Shown here: positions 1-40,499 of the stretch, in pieces | Layout of the letters: each line of letters opens with the position of its first letter | Position numbering within the stretch: the first letter of the stretch is position 1 | Assembly: GCA_944470555.2 (NCBI GenBank) | Contig: OX104127.1 | Location: forward strand, 50,768,934 to 50,832,933 | Reading direction: 5' to 3' | DNA length: 64,000 bases | DNA from: Heterobilharzia americana | Lineage: Eukaryota; Platyhelminthes; Trematoda; Strigeidida; Schistosomatidae | Translations under genes and position numbers: made by a program | Notes under the pieces: generated by a model | What the model saw: only the letters and a program-made list of their open reading frames with translations | What the model was told of the DNA's origin: nothing | Database searches by the model: none

Positions 1-594
1 GTCAGAGAAGTTTTTATGATAGATGGTGGAGTGACCCCATATACATTGATGGAGTCATTTGCTGTCTTGTGGCCTTTGCTCTTACTCTTAATCAACTATA
101 CAATTCCAGTTGTATGATTTCTACTCCTATTATTTTGTGTTCCACTCACTGGTCTTATTTGATTGGTTTATGCATCACGATAAACTTGAGTGACTCTACG
201 TTGCATCGCAGCCACTACTGACAGCCAGTTGTGTTTCTTCACTCTGTGATAAAGCTACTTTTCTAACCGAAATAAAGAAATTTAGTTGATCACTTTAGTT
301 GTTAGGGTGACCTTAAGAGTTTCTTAAATGTATCAATCTTCTTGAGCACTACTTAGTTTTGGGATACTTGTAAATTGGGTGCAGTTGGATTGTAGACTTA
401 TTCGTTCTCATAAGATCCAATCATCCCAGTGCAATTCTATGATGTTTCCATTTGTAGTCAGCCAATCTTCCTTTACAATCGTTTCAGAAATAAGTATACG
501 AGTTAATAGCTTAGTGACCATATTCTAAATCGAATTCCACTCATTAATCGTTATTTGATAGCTAACACAATGTGCTTTTTTCCCTTTGTATTAG
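1..594 (+). other. Clathrin intron (3' part), with a short inverted-repeat element
   Basis: No coding exon recognised. It ends in a pyrimidine-rich tract and TTAG acceptor at 594. A degenerate copy of the short terminal-inverted-repeat element lies at 188-323. Confidence 0.7.
188..323. mobile_element. MITE-like element, copy 1 (degenerate)
   Basis: Starts GAGTGACT and ends GTTAGGGTGACCTTAAGAG, matching the ends of the better copy at 52403-52544. It shares the internal core CCGAAATAAAGAAATTTAG and the CAGCCACTACTGA start region. Non-coding, about 135 bp. Confidence 0.55.
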
Positions 595-28951
<28,357 letters not shown>

Positions 28952-29109
28952 GCTTTACTTTTTAGCTGTTGTGATATACACATTATCAGACTTTTGTCTG
29001 TATATTATCTAACTTAATTTTTATTTTAGCAAAATTGTTTTGGTTTCGTGTTTCCGAATTTATTCTACCGCAAATATCAGTACTGTTAATTGACTGTAGG
29101 AGGTTAGTT

Positions 29110-29115
29110 AATAAA
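29110..29115 (+). terminator. Polyadenylation signal AATAAA
   Basis: Canonical AATAAA about 160 bp after the clathrin stop codon, in an AT-rich 3' UTR. It is the first hexamer seen at a sensible distance, so it is the likely 3' end of the transcript, but cleavage position is not shown. Confidence 0.55.
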
Positions 29116-29394
29116 ACTATGAGGTTTTTATTTAACATATGTTTAGTAATTCTGGTTTGTATTAAAATTGTAGTCCACTCTACCTCTTAACTTCAGGCGT
29201 TGTTTTACACTCAGTGTCTGGAGTATTAAGATTCACATTTTTGTGTAATTAGGTACACTTACTGTGTTGTGATACCGTTCGCCATGTTGGTATAAGTTAT
29301 CACGATCTTCCTATATTTGGTTATGCTTAATATATCATTTAAATGATGTTTCCAAAGACTTGGAGAATATATCCAACGATAATATGAGTTAAAC

Positions 29395-29515
29395 TTGGTC
29401 ACTGTGGTTGGATATAATTCCTTATTAAATTTGTTTACTTGGTATAGTGATACAGTATTATTTACTTGATGGCGTGATTATGAGCAAAATAGAATGTCCC
29501 AACATACTTACGTTT
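29395..29515 (-). mobile_element. PLE family P1 tail remnant
   Basis: Shares CACTGTGGTTGGATA-like start, AAATTTGTTTACTTG and GTGATACAGTATTATTTACT with the left end of the PLE pair (5730-5805). The hammerhead-like segment is deleted: TTGATGGC is followed directly by TGATTATGAGC. Confidence 0.6.
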
Positions 29516-29899
29516 TGTTTAATGGTCCTAGTCACTATTCTGTTTGGGTTTGCTATCTGTTGACAGATTGGTTTTTACATTCGTAATGTAATCGTGTAAT
29601 CGATAATTTTATCCTCCTCCTCATCAATCAAGAATCACTCATTTTGAAAACCAACCTTGTTTTCCTTCATACTTAGCGTCGATACATTGAAAATGTAATC
29701 GATGAGTGACATGTTACTACCCTTTTGTTCAGTGTTAGTTGACTCCTAACATACCATGATCTATGTCGCTCTGTCAGACAGACGAAATCAACGAAGAACC
29801 TCACACACAAGTGTATTGGTTCAAGTTGTCACACTTCACGAAGGTAAACAAAGAACAGATGGATAGAAGAAGAATGATATCCAAGTAGATAAAGGTATG

Positions 29900-30130
29900 T
29901 GAGAAGGAGTAAATACATCTCCACCGTTGTAACCAATTTTCAGCCATGTCGCTAACGGTGCTCAACGACTGATTCCTGTTATCTCGGAGACTTCAGACAG
30001 ACAGTCTGCATCATCCCACATAACATAGGTCAACAGTCAGGGACTTCATCGACTAGTACCACGTCTTGATCTGGCTGCCCTGAACCCTATTCCAACCTGA
30101 AGAAATTTCCTTTGGCATGACATGTCGCTC
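29900..30130 (-). pseudogene. LINE family R2, 3' terminal fragment (copy 4)
   Basis: Collinear with 53730-53920: GTCTGCATCATCCCACATAA, CAACAGTCAGGGACTTCAT, CACGTCTTGATCTGGCTGCC. In protein terms this is the RGGQTKTWHQ...GRCRLxGWGP region. Antisense, decayed. Confidence 0.65.
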
Positions 30131-31344
30131 TGTGACAGTCAATACCTTGGTTACCAAGGTTTCCAATTTCCTGTATTATAGGTGTGTGCGCAGTTACTTT
30201 TGATGTTCACTAGTTATTCCTCTGTTGTAGAGTTGTGACGAAAATTCAACACAATTTATCATTTAATACCTTATTTTTCTAGCCAGTAACAAAGATTATG
30301 TCTGAAATTTAATTATCTCGAGAAATGTTTTTTCAGTTTAATTTAAAATGATTTTCTTCTATCCTTCAAGGTCTGTTTGTTTTTCTTTTAAATCTTTTAG
30401 GCACCTCTTACAATTGCTCTATAAAATGTATTGTCTACAAAGAATACAGCCTTCTTCAGTGATAACCTTTTTAAAGCTGGTAGTAAAAAAAAATTGATGT
30501 ATTTCGAAATATATTCCAACTATTGTTATTTGTAATTCTGCAACTGACGTTTACTTGCAATCATATTGATTGAAAATGTTTCGCATATGTATTTCGACTA
30601 CTCATTGACTTCAGCATACATTTATCTTTATACTCAAACTAAGCTGACCTTTATTCATTCCATTGCAATTCATTTGTTTTTAGCTAACTCATCAAATTAT
30701 TGTTTCATTTACCTATCAGCACACACACACACAAACATACTGACTGCTCTTACTGTAATAACGTTTCCTTCAGAGATCGTTTCTCTCCGTATCTTTTTCA
30801 TTTTAAAGGTAGGTAACTCTCTTCATCTTCTTGTTTATCTTCATTTACTTCCATATAGCAATTTGGTTAGAGTTCACGTGTTGTTTACTGCTATGTATTT
30901 CTCATCCTTTGAAATTGGAGTGCATTTTTCAGTAGTTGAAATATTGCACATAGACGGAATTCTATCATTTCATATGGGGTTAGTTACTGAATCATTCATA
31001 TTTGTACTTACAATCCTAGGGTAATTTTAATTAAGGTACCGCAAATATTATTTGCTTCTGATGATAATGATTATGTTGTGACTAATCAGGAAAAATACAT
31101 GATTACTCAATTGTAATTGTTGAGTTTCTTGCTCTGCGGTGACTGATTTTGTCAGTTTATTATTGGTATAGAACATTGCCTATAGTATAGAATTCTTTAG
31201 CAAATATCTTATGCAACTTCTCCATTTCTGACTACTTTTTACAGTGAACTTGGTGCGCGTTCATACATAGAGTAATGTGATATTGTAGGTTTCCGTCTAA
31301 TAGATTCTTGTTTCTTATAGAACCCAGTGGATTTTGTTTCGAAC
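30131..31344. other. Intergenic, no gene recognised
   Basis: T-rich + strand sequence with a 152-codon open stretch at 30566-31024 that is hydrophobic by composition only. No family motif and no retroelement recognised. Confidence 0.5.
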
Positions 31345-31525
31345 AAACAGCGTACTCAGCTACGGTGTGCACATTCATGCAGCGGGCAATGACCCACATC
31401 TGTTGTGTGAAAGTTAATGATACTACCCCCTAGCTGCCAAAACCCTAGCAGGTGGGAAATGGTATCGAACCCATGATCCAGCAGTTAATAGTCATCTCCC
31501 CAAATCACTGAGCTACGGTCCACGT
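31345..31525 (-). mobile_element. tRNA-derived SINE, family B, copy 2
   Basis: Minus strand: A box TAGCTCAGTGA, B box GGGTTCGATACC, then body GGTAGTATCATTA and CAGATGTGGGTCATTGCC, shared with the copy at 19483. Confidence 0.7.
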
Positions 31526-33229
31526 TTAGAACAAATAAAATCCATTGGTTTCCCAGAACTGCGCTGAAGGTAAGTATTATGCCAAATGATTACCATTTTC
31601 ATTCCAAGTTTCAGCATGAATGCAAAACAATGTGTACAATTAAGGTTTTGGGATTGAAATTATATCTGTTAAGTGCTCATGTTTGGGCACTTGTTCTTAT
31701 GTATATATTCAACTTTCGGAAAACTGGATTACGTCCAGTTTCTCTTGATCTGCTGGGCCATTCGAAGTTGGCCATTAGAAACGTATTTGTGTATCATCAT
31801 CTAGGCAGAAGTTCTTGTAGCATTTTTAATATATCTGTTGTGTTACGGTTACCGATGACTCAGCAAAGGTTAAAACTGTAACTCTAATGAGTTGTAGTTT
31901 TACACTGTAGTCATTAAACGAAAATCTCAATCTTATCTTAGGTAAATAGATGCCTAGTTGTTTCGGTGTAAGGTTCAGTGCATTGAAAGATCGTGAAGAG
32001 ACTATACGCAATCCACTGAATTACATATAAGTCAGATAACCATTCAGGCTGTGTCCAAAATATTTGGCTACTTGGATTATTTTGTTGAGAAGCATTTGTC
32101 ATAATGAGAGGAAACTGTTTAGACGTAGCACTCTATTAGCTCTTTACAAGCCCTTCAAATTTTATTTTTCTAAAAATAAACACTTGCATCACCTCTATCG
32201 CAGTAAATAGTATTTCTATCTAGCTGAACTTGGATGATATCTAGAAACTCATAGTTACGTTGATTGTAAGCATTTCTGTAAATGACATAGTTTGTTACAT
32301 TTATAAAAAGTATATTTCAGAAGAGTTGATTTACTTGGAGAGCGTGCTGAAAAGTTAAAATAGTCCGTGTGTATCTCAACTGTTTTGACTCACAATATGC
32401 ATTTCTAGTCTGTGTTGACAACTTGGTGGTGAAGGTTTTTTGAAGGCGGTGGTGGTATATATTAGTGATCAAGACTGTGACATGGTTTTTTCTATTCAGT
32501 CACTGTGCTCGAGTGTAAAACCTGCAATTATTGATTACAGAAGAGTTTAAGTGTATCCTGAAGCATGAACTTGATTTGATGGCAGACTTTACTGGTTGCA
32601 TTTTAAAGTTTTGTTTCGATTTAACCTTTTCATGATGTAAACTACAGCTCTAGTAATACACCAAAGGACATTCGGTTATATCGTCACAAACCACTAAGTA
32701 TGGTTTGTTTTCCATTATCAATTGCTATTCTGTCGAAAGTGCATCACAAGCTCTATGGAATCGTAGCATACCTGAGTTGCCTTAGGAAAATATACCCCAA
32801 CCGAACCTGTCTACAGAAGGGTGACAATCAAATTCTGTAGTGGTAAAAAAAACGAATCACTGTAGTTGAAGCAACCTAGGGCGAAGAAAGTAAGATTGAG
32901 CTTGGTAGCTTGACAGAAAATACTCATGTATCAGGTTAAGTTAAATCGTGTGATATACTGAACCTGCAGAAAGTCCAGTCCCAATCTCTGGTCAGCAACG
33001 ATTAATTCGCGTCGTCACTCAGAGATATCCTGAGTAAGCTGTCTGAAAAGTTGGTCCAGTTTTTCCTGAGTCTTCATTTTAATAGTTGACCAATCGTACA
33101 GCTGCTTTTTTTTAAAAACCAGCTAGATTCGCTTTTAAATTGCCAATAAATGTTTGTTCAGCACTTCACAATACCTAAATAAAGAATGAGGTCTTTTACT
33201 CTTGCAAGCAAAGTCGTACCTTCCATTTT
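31526..33229. other. Intergenic, nothing recognised
   Basis: About 1.7 kb of AT-rich DNA with short open frames lacking motifs. No repeat family of this window was found in it. Confidence 0.45.
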
Positions 33230-33268
33230 AGTCTGTTTACTAGAAATGTCACAGTTAAACGGGATCAT

Positions 33269-33320
33269 TTACTGGATAGCGTTTCGGACATAATTTACTG
33301 TCCACATTCATATCAGGTAA
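33269..33320 (-). ncRNA. Diverged copy of the PLE hammerhead-like fold
   Basis: On the minus strand: outer stem TTAC..GAT with ATC..GTAA (interior mismatch), eight bases ATGAATGT, stem GGACA/TGTCC, then GAAAC. Relative to the copy at 9828 the stem changed at two positions on both sides (A-T to G-C and G-C to A-T). Confidence 0.42.
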
Positions 33321-33716
33321 CTCCAACACTTGGAGAAAGACTTTATGTAGTCCTAATTTTCACTACTTTGTGACAAAGGTAGTAGAATTTCCCATATATC
33401 TGTGGGTGGAGCAGAATCACTTTTCGATAAACAAAGATTTGGTTATCAATCTCTCCCTCTATCCAACTAAGTTTTTAATACTGTCGCTCTATCTCACCCT
33501 ATTGTGTGTAGCTGCGCGCATATCTATAGCCGAGCTTTTCTCTAAATTTCTTATCTTATTAGGATCTACTCATCTTGATTTAGCTGTTTTTGTGCTGTTA
33601 TTATAGCTGACCCTGGTTGACTACTCTAACCTTTTTATTTGACCGTGTAGTCTTTGCAGCGGACTTGGTAAACCAAATTATTTTGCCTAATTGTATCAGT
33701 AGGATCATATAACCAA

Positions 33717-33780
33717 CAAAGCTTGTTTCCAAGCGAGTTTATTGATTGAAACCAATAAACTCGTTTGGAAACAAGCTTTG
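33717..33780. repeat. 28 bp quasi-palindrome inside the decayed PLE
   Basis: Arms 33717-33744 and 33753-33780 are inverted copies with one mismatch, loop of 8 bp (ATTGAAAC). The left arm is the normal PLE sequence (CCAACAAAGCTTG...); the right arm is an extra inverted copy inserted into it. Confidence 0.9.
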
Positions 33781-34764
33781 TCACTTTAATCCCAGTCTTA
33801 TTAAGAATCCTTGTACGGTAATATAGTGGAGACTCAATTTTCTCTTAACCCCATCAACATTATTACTGTTGCTGTTATTGATAACACCTGTGTTGCTGTT
33901 ACTACTGCTACTGCTAGTATTTTTCTTTCGATTTCTTATGAATTTTGATAAATTTAGGTGGGTAATTATTGAGACGCAAGGCGTTCTTCATGTGTCTAAT
34001 TACTTGTCACAGATTTCCTGTCGTACTAGTGGGTTTTTCCCCCTATTATTTATAACATTTAACTAAGCCTACTTTTACTGAGATGGGGTGAGAGGATTTG
34101 AAGTCTAAGTAGTGATTCAAGTCGGAAGGTTTCCTATAAAAGGTAGTCTCTGAACTTCCTTCTTGTTTTTCTTTAGTCTTGTAATCCAGCACTGAAAACT
34201 CACCTTCATCAAATTCGTAGTCATAGATAAATTGGATTGCATTCACTACTGAATTTATAAGTGCCAGGAACCTGTCGATGTGATTAGCGATACCACCGGT
34301 TTGTTTATAAGCCTCATGAGATGTAGAATCAACAATTTCCTCTCTTGCAGTCGTTTTCTTATCTTCAGTGTTATTGTCTTCATGAACACGAATACTAAAC
34401 GACCTAAGATCAGTTTTGAAAGAGATTTTGAAGAATAGTCTGCGAATCGAGTTATTGCTCTGTCAAACATCAATTTGTGTCGTCTTTTTCGCTGTCATTA
34501 AGGTGATCTAAGTAAGGATGCTAACACCAATGGTAATATGCAACCTAGTCACTTCGTATATTTCCAGCCGATAGACTGTAAAGTTGAACTATGTCATTCG
34601 GTCAGAAATTAAGAAACGCAGAATCAGTTCCATCTAGTGACATTTCCGGTCACTAGGACAGCTATTTTTGCCATTTTGTGTACTTGTTCGTCCGCGTACA
34701 AAAGATGAATTCGTGTAGTTTAATGGCAACACATTTCGATACTGTTTTTAATTCAAAAATAACA

Positions 34765-34905
34765 CAAGTGGTGGTATTCGTCTTGGACTGACATCAGTCG
34801 GAGAACCTTTGAAAGCCTAGGAGACAATGGACAACATTTTTTGTCCTAGCGTGAGGCTCCTCAGCAGTGTGCACCCACAACTTGACTGCTGGTTGCCTTA
34901 TCAGT
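34765..34905 (-). mobile_element. SINE family C fragment (copy 1)
   Basis: Minus strand; GACTGACATCAGTCGG, GGACAACATTTTTTGTCCTA, CTCCTCAGCAGTGTGCACCC match the copy at 60265-60455. The tRNA-like head is missing. Confidence 0.6.
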
Positions 34906-36649
34906 TCATCTGCAGCTGTGAAGCTAGACACAGGCTGTACGCAGAGACAGATTGTTCAGTGTCAACGTGATTGCCTTCCAGCCTGGTTGAGTCAAAATGA
35001 ACTTTGATCAATCAAAAGTTCTATCCGATAGTAAATCAGTAGGGAAAGCACAATTACTCAAGATTCATTTCTTTTGGTCTACAAAATTCAAAAGCAGCTT
35101 TCAGATGGTGAAAAATTAACGTTTGTTATGCTTTGTTAAAGCTCTTGCTACATGGAATTGAAAGCCAGAATAGTGTTCTCCAAAGTAAGTTTGCTACTTT
35201 CCTCATCCTCCTATTAACGTTATTATTCAGCAAATCTACATAACCCTTCTTTCATGTTTCGAGTCATTGACTGACAAATGCTGACGTTTTATAGCATTAA
35301 AAACACGTCGTTATTAAATATTCATATATCTTTGTGTAGTCTGTGGAAATGAAATCATCGAAAACAGATTCTTTGTCTTTCTTTTTATATGATTTAAGAC
35401 GTAGCATTCAAACGTCTGCTACACATCCAACGGAACGAGTCAGTGTACTGCAAACATATGTTTCTATCGCGAATAATGAGTTTGCAATGAAAAGAATTAT
35501 GTCATATAAGGATTAAGCTGTGATTGCTATTCATACTCAGTATACTGTTGGTGAAGTCTTATTACATTGATAATTCTTTGTTTGTAGCGTCTAGTTTAGG
35601 GATTACGCTCTCAGGATTGCTGCTTTTATGAACACCAAATTTTACTGGAAAATGTTTTGTTTCAGAACAGCCGTGGGAGATATCGAATTCCGTGTATTAT
35701 TAGAATCCAAGTTTGGTGTAATCTCATACAATTCCTCTAAGTTCACAAATGTAAACAGAAATTCGATCAAGAACAACAGATCTAGTGGAATAGCATGGAT
35801 CCATTTGATTTCATGGTTTCACATCAACTGCTTACAACCTAAAACAATTTTAATATCAGTTTATACAAAATGTTTGGATACTTGAATCAGCTTGACAGAA
35901 AATTGTCGGCTTAAACTAAAGATAATACTGATATGAAGTAATTGAAAATACACAAATTGAGTGGATAAATATGCAAAGTTAAGTTTGCCAAAATATATAA
36001 GTATTCGACTAATATTCCAGAGCCGAGGTTAGATAAGAAGGGGGATAGACAAGTGCATTCAACGTATAAACAAAGCTTACTCAAAATGTGTGAAAGGTCA
36101 TAAGATTTCTGTTAACTAGGAGTTAACGTGAGTAGGATTCAGATAATTAGGTCAAGGGTGTGAAATGAAAACTAAGAACAAAGACTCAATTCGTATGAAT
36201 CGATCATGTTGTGTAAACAAGTATGGTCAACAAAACAAAAGTCTATACCATAGCAAGCACATACCGTTAACCGTTTCTTTCTGAACACAAGTCTAGTTTT
36301 AATTGTTTAAGTGGCCTAACACTTCAGTGAGACTCAGTTAGTTGGAACTCATCCGTTTAGTAAATATTTTAAGCGATTTCAGAAAATCGACTTCATGTCT
36401 ACTATAAATAAGGTGATGAGTGATAGCGCTATTGAAGACTTCCACTTCTCATTCGCAAATTCCTTGGAATATGCTCAGACATGCTGTCACAAACTCTTCT
36501 TTCTATTCGTTCAGTTTGTGTGCTTTGGCACGTACATACAAATCGGTATATCTAGTTGGATGTAACACGAAGAGGGGATTTGTCAACGTTTGATTGTCTC
36601 AGTAAGCAATTCTTTCGGTAGAGTGCGAGTAACCTAATAGCTAGATAAG
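34906..36649. other. Intergenic, nothing recognised
   Basis: AT-rich sequence with one 85-codon frame (35628-35885) lacking any motif. No repeat family identified. Confidence 0.45.
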
Positions 36650-37720
36650 TCCTCTTTCAGTCAGCATTTACTCTGTCATTAATCTAACTGGGAACTCATC
36701 ACCTTTGAAACCAAGATTTAAGAAAATAAGCTTTTTCTCGACTGTTTCACACCCCAGTCGGCTCATTCTAGTGCTTATTGATGAGTTTCTGTGGGTATCC
36801 GTTATCATGGAGGCGTTTCTCCACAATAGTCATTTTCTCTTCCAGTGTCTCTTTCAAACAAAGATATCTTATGCTTTAACCAGACCTTTCTTATGACAAA
36901 TGGGGCAAAAGCTGTTGAAGTTAAGATACACTGCTCTCCAAGAATCTTTATGCTAGATACATCTTAGTATGTTACCATCGGTAGTTCATTTAATTCCGAG
37001 ATCAAGGAAGTGAAATTTACCATTCTGTTCTCACTTCATTGTAAATTCTATGTTTTCTCGTCGATTACAAGCTTCATTCTCTTACGTTTTAGGTTCTCCA
37101 TAAAGATATCAGCTAGCATTTGACCCAAGGCACTGCCCATCGCAACTCCATTAATTTGACATTACATGATGTTACTGAATTTAAATTGCACATGAGTGAA
37201 AAGTGCTTGAATTCTTCAGGTTTAGGCAGAGGATCAGAATACTGACATAATTTCCACAGCTCCGTTTAAAGGTATCCTTGTAAATTGCGAAAATACATCA
37301 AATGACACCATGAATTCATAAGAAATATTCAAACCCTCCAGTTTTCGAACAAATTGGAAGCCATCTTTCAAGCTATGAATTGCCAACTTCTCACGAATTA
37401 GTTTGTGGAATGTTGATTTCAGCACGGACAACATAGGTCTCGTTGGTCTATGTAACTTTAGCGAGCCATATAGGTACGGCAGTCAAGATCCTTGTTGTTT
37501 GAATTCATTATAGACCGAGTTATCATTCAAATTCTTTTTCAGGAGTTCACCCAACTTCCTTGTAATCCGATGTTGCTGTAATTGGGACCCTAGCTGTTTG
37601 ATGATTACAAAGAAAAAAGTGCGAAGTTTGTAATGGATAAGAGTCCAGAGTACACCATAAAGTTTTCCCGTTAGTCTAACAGAAGTGCTTATTTCAAAAC
37701 TGAATACACCCGAACAATAA
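36650..37720 (-). pseudogene. PLE reverse transcriptase fragment, decayed
   Basis: Minus strand: FVRKLEGLNISYEFMVSFDV then FSQFTRIPLNGAVEI (37370-37250) is RT motif A. Further along, around 37145-37085, GVAMGSALGQMLADIFMENL is motif B. It belongs to a PLE family distinct from P1. Stops and shifts throughout. Confidence 0.7.
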
Positions 37721-38239
37721 CTTAATTTTTCAGATCGTAGAAAATAAATTGTAGCTCAGGAGGATAATTTCAGTGTTGTGATCTGTGAGGTGATTGGTTT
37801 ATTCATGAAGTTTTTATTGTCGTACTGGACATCAGCACCAACTTCAGAGAACAGTGAGCTGGAAGGATTTTTTCATGATTGGTTTAGTAAGCTGTCCTGA
37901 AAACGTTGTGAGATTGGTTGTTTCTAGTGTTATGTTGTCATTCTATTTTCACAATTTATGCAGGACAGTTAATTGGAATAAAAATTTGTTTATCTGTGAT
38001 TCTGTTAATTTATCCCAGCAACCGAACAGGAAACACTATGCATTTTTCCCTACCTTCAACCTTAGGCTACTTACGAGTAGTATAAAATGTCCGGACAAAA
38101 TATATATAGGTGTAACTGAGGTTTAGCGGTGATTGGTGTAAGATTATTTCTTAGGATCGATTATGAAGCACTAGCGAGTAAGCTTTCTGACCAGAACTCC
38201 TGAGGTATTCTGTCATCTAGGAACAGAAGTGTATTTTAA

Positions 38240-38305
38240 TGATGGGCAGTGGAATCTAGGATGCGCATTTCGTCCCGTTTGGGACTCGCCAGCTGGATGT
38301 ACCTG
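38240..38305 (-). mobile_element. SM-alpha-like SINE fragment with hammerhead, copy b
   Basis: Minus strand; box I reads CTGGCGA (A6 to G), box II GACGAAAT intact, site ATC. 5'-truncated just before the hammerhead. It faces copy c, 70 bp away, in inverted orientation. Confidence 0.65.
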
Positions 38306-38371
38306 CAATAACACTAGAAGTGTATTTTATTGATATAAGTATGAATAAACAACAACCGTTGCACAAGTGGT

Positions 38372-38540
38372 GGCTCTTGTGACCCAGTGGATAACGCTCT
38401 AGGGTTTGAAACGATTAATAATGAGTTCCATTCGCGGTGGGAACATCACTCACTGGGGCCCAGGTACATCCAGCTGACGAGACCTAAATAGGACGAAACT
38501 CATCCTAGATTATATTGTTGGCCACTAAGTAAAAGTGCTT
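38372..38540 (+). mobile_element. SM-alpha-like SINE with core-intact hammerhead, copy c
   Basis: tRNA-like head (CCAGTGGATAACGC, GGGTTTGAAACG), then hammerhead 38461-38512. Box I CTGACGA (38474-38480) fits CUGANGA; box II GAA (38495-38497) follows a stem GACCT/AGGAC with one A-A mismatch; the site is ATC (38502-38504). Helix I CATCCAG/CTAGATT has one mismatch and helix III is very weak. The only copy here with both boxes intact. Confidence 0.75.
38461..38512 (+). ncRNA. Hammerhead ribozyme, type I layout, SINE copy c
   Basis: Order of parts: helix I strand CATCCAG, CUGACGA, helix II with AAAT loop, GAA, minimal helix III (A-U pair), AUC site, helix I return strand. Self-cleavage of SM-alpha hammerheads is established for the family; for this copy, mismatches make it uncertain. 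Confidence 0.6.
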
Positions 38541-40499
38541 GTTTATATTTTGAAGTCGAGTCAAATGTCTGAAATTGCTTTTTTATCATTAATGGGATGA
38601 TCCGTTTACACGGTCTACGTTGACATTCTACACATCTTTACTTCTTACCTTCCACCTATTTTAATATGCACATTATTCACTGCGTATAGTGTAAGTGCAT
38701 AAACTAGTCAGTAGGATGTAGACAATAGAATATGAACATTTGGAAACAGTCTACACCACACGAAGTAACGTTTCACAAGCTAGAGAGGGGTCTAGCCGCA
38801 TATCTTCCTTATGAAATGTGGACAGTTTTGTAATCTTCTCCTTCAATATACCAACTAATCACCACTTTTGGAAGGTTGCTACAAACAGTGGAACATTCGA
38901 TATACTTCAGGTAAGACTAAGCTGTATGATGGAATTCTTAGCTAAGCACGTTTTATCCGCTAATGTAAAGAAGTAAATAGCTAGTTAAAAGAAGCCTATA
39001 TTGTAAAAACAATTAACACCATTTTGGTCCACATTAATGAGTATAAGTGATACATTTTTTTAGGATGGCGCAATACTAAGTAACAAATATTTGAGGGACA
39101 GAGATCCCATATCTAGTTGATTGAAATCACTATAGCTGAAGTGACTTTCATCTCAAAGCATTAACCTTTTAAACTTTAAGTAATGAACTATTTTTTATGG
39201 CCAAGGATCAGATTATGTGAGACAGTTTTGATTTGATAGCCCATTCCTACTGTACATTAATGGTGATTGAAGTTGGAAAGTTAGAAAACCGAGGTTGCAA
39301 CAGGATGCCAATATAAAACCTTCGGTTCTTGTGGATGGCGCGTTAACTACCCAGCTAAGAGATTTGGTTTCACTAGGGTTGAGAAAACCTGGCTAGGCAT
39401 ACACGTCGGTTTATGAATAATAGTGATCTTTTCAATACATGATGGCCTGTGATCACATTGGAAGTGTGATTTGCCTTTCAGATACTTCCTTAAGCTTAAT
39501 AGGTGAAACTCGAACCAATACTCCGAGGTTGCCAGCTCCAGTTCTTTGCAACTTCAGTCATCATCTGCATACACTTCGATGTGAATCGGTTTATGTTATG
39601 CTTTCAGACTGACAAAATTGCCTAGAATTAGGAGTTATGGCAGAAATTGACTGAATGCAAGGCGTTAAAGTTTTAGATTTGATGTTACATTCTGCTAAAT
39701 GTAAGTCATAAAGAAAGTAAAATTCTTGTTGCACAAGGGTTAACTATCGTGCTCCAGTGGCTTAGCGGATAACGCTTTGAACCCTTGTGGTATTTTATAG
39801 ATCTATTTATGACGGTCAGTGTAACACTGAGTATCTGTGCATTTTGTAGATGTTGCTGTGAAGTCATTGTGCACGTACCAAACATTTTGAGTGACACTAT
39901 TCGAGTTGAATTGACTGATCTCGTCGTCGAATAACACAAGGTATTTGTGAACATCAACTACCAATCGAACGAAATGGCATATCCTCCTTGATATCGATAC
40001 ATGCTGATGAGTACAAACACAACTTCGATTTGGACAAAGTGACAATATTTCAACAACTAAGCTGAAAAACTTGGAGGATGGTGCTCAAAGGGAATGGGAG
40101 TCAATACATATGCGGATAGTGATCCAACATAGAAATCATGGCGAAGCCAATGGGAAGTGGGCCAAGCAAATCGGTAACCAGACATCAGGTGAACAGCATA
40201 GGTCAGATGATGACAGCAGTTGTAAAGGTTAAGCTCTGAAAAAATGAGGAGGAACGGTTACTAACGAGCTAATAACGCACTAGTTTGGCACTTATGTTTC
40301 ATAAACATTCATAAAACTTGGATATACTTCAGGTTTTATGAAGTGCTGCTGAAATAAAGTAACCTGGTGCTGAAACGTCTGAGATCAAAGCTCGGAAAAC
40401 ATGGAATAATTACCACCCTCATCCTGAGCTACATATCTACACTTTTGAAAACTATTAGCTCCCCATTTCTCTGCTATTACGAGCACCCAAAATAATCAG
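38541..40499. other. Intergenic, mostly unassigned
   Basis: A SINE head fragment lies at 39726-39800. The rest has no recognised repeat or coding signal. Confidence 0.45.
39726..39800 (+). mobile_element. SM-alpha-like SINE head fragment, copy d
   Basis: GTTGCACAAGGGTTAACTAT then CGTGCTCCAGTGGCTTAGCG matches the heads of copies c and i. The body with the hammerhead is absent. Confidence 0.5.

Larger units (their letters stand above)
33230..34310 (-). pseudogene. PLE family P1-like element, decayed, minus strand
   Basis: Minus strand. Readable parts: HEAYKQTGGIA joined directly to NHIDRFLALINSVVNAIQF (34310-34220), then FIYDYEFDEGEFSVLDYKTK, TTFYRKPSDLNHYLDFKSSH and VKVGLVKC (34245-34046). 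The 33370-33610 part is antisense to the RWRERLITESLF region. Compared with the intact PLE, about 50 residues between RT motif B and the HIDSFL segment, including YVDD, are missing. Ends in the tail with the hammerhead-like fold (33269-33320). Confidence 0.75.

Noticed and set aside
30566..31024. 152-codon open frame downstream of clathrin
   Set aside because: Starts with TTG, hydrophobic only because the strand is T-rich, contains a CA repeat, and shows no domain or splice context.
37854..38126. 90-codon open frame before SINE copy b
   Set aside because: No motif, no repetition, and composition like the surrounding DNA.
39803..40045. Minus-strand open frames at 39.7-40.0 kb
   Set aside because: No family similarity seen; overlapping frames of equal length suggest chance.
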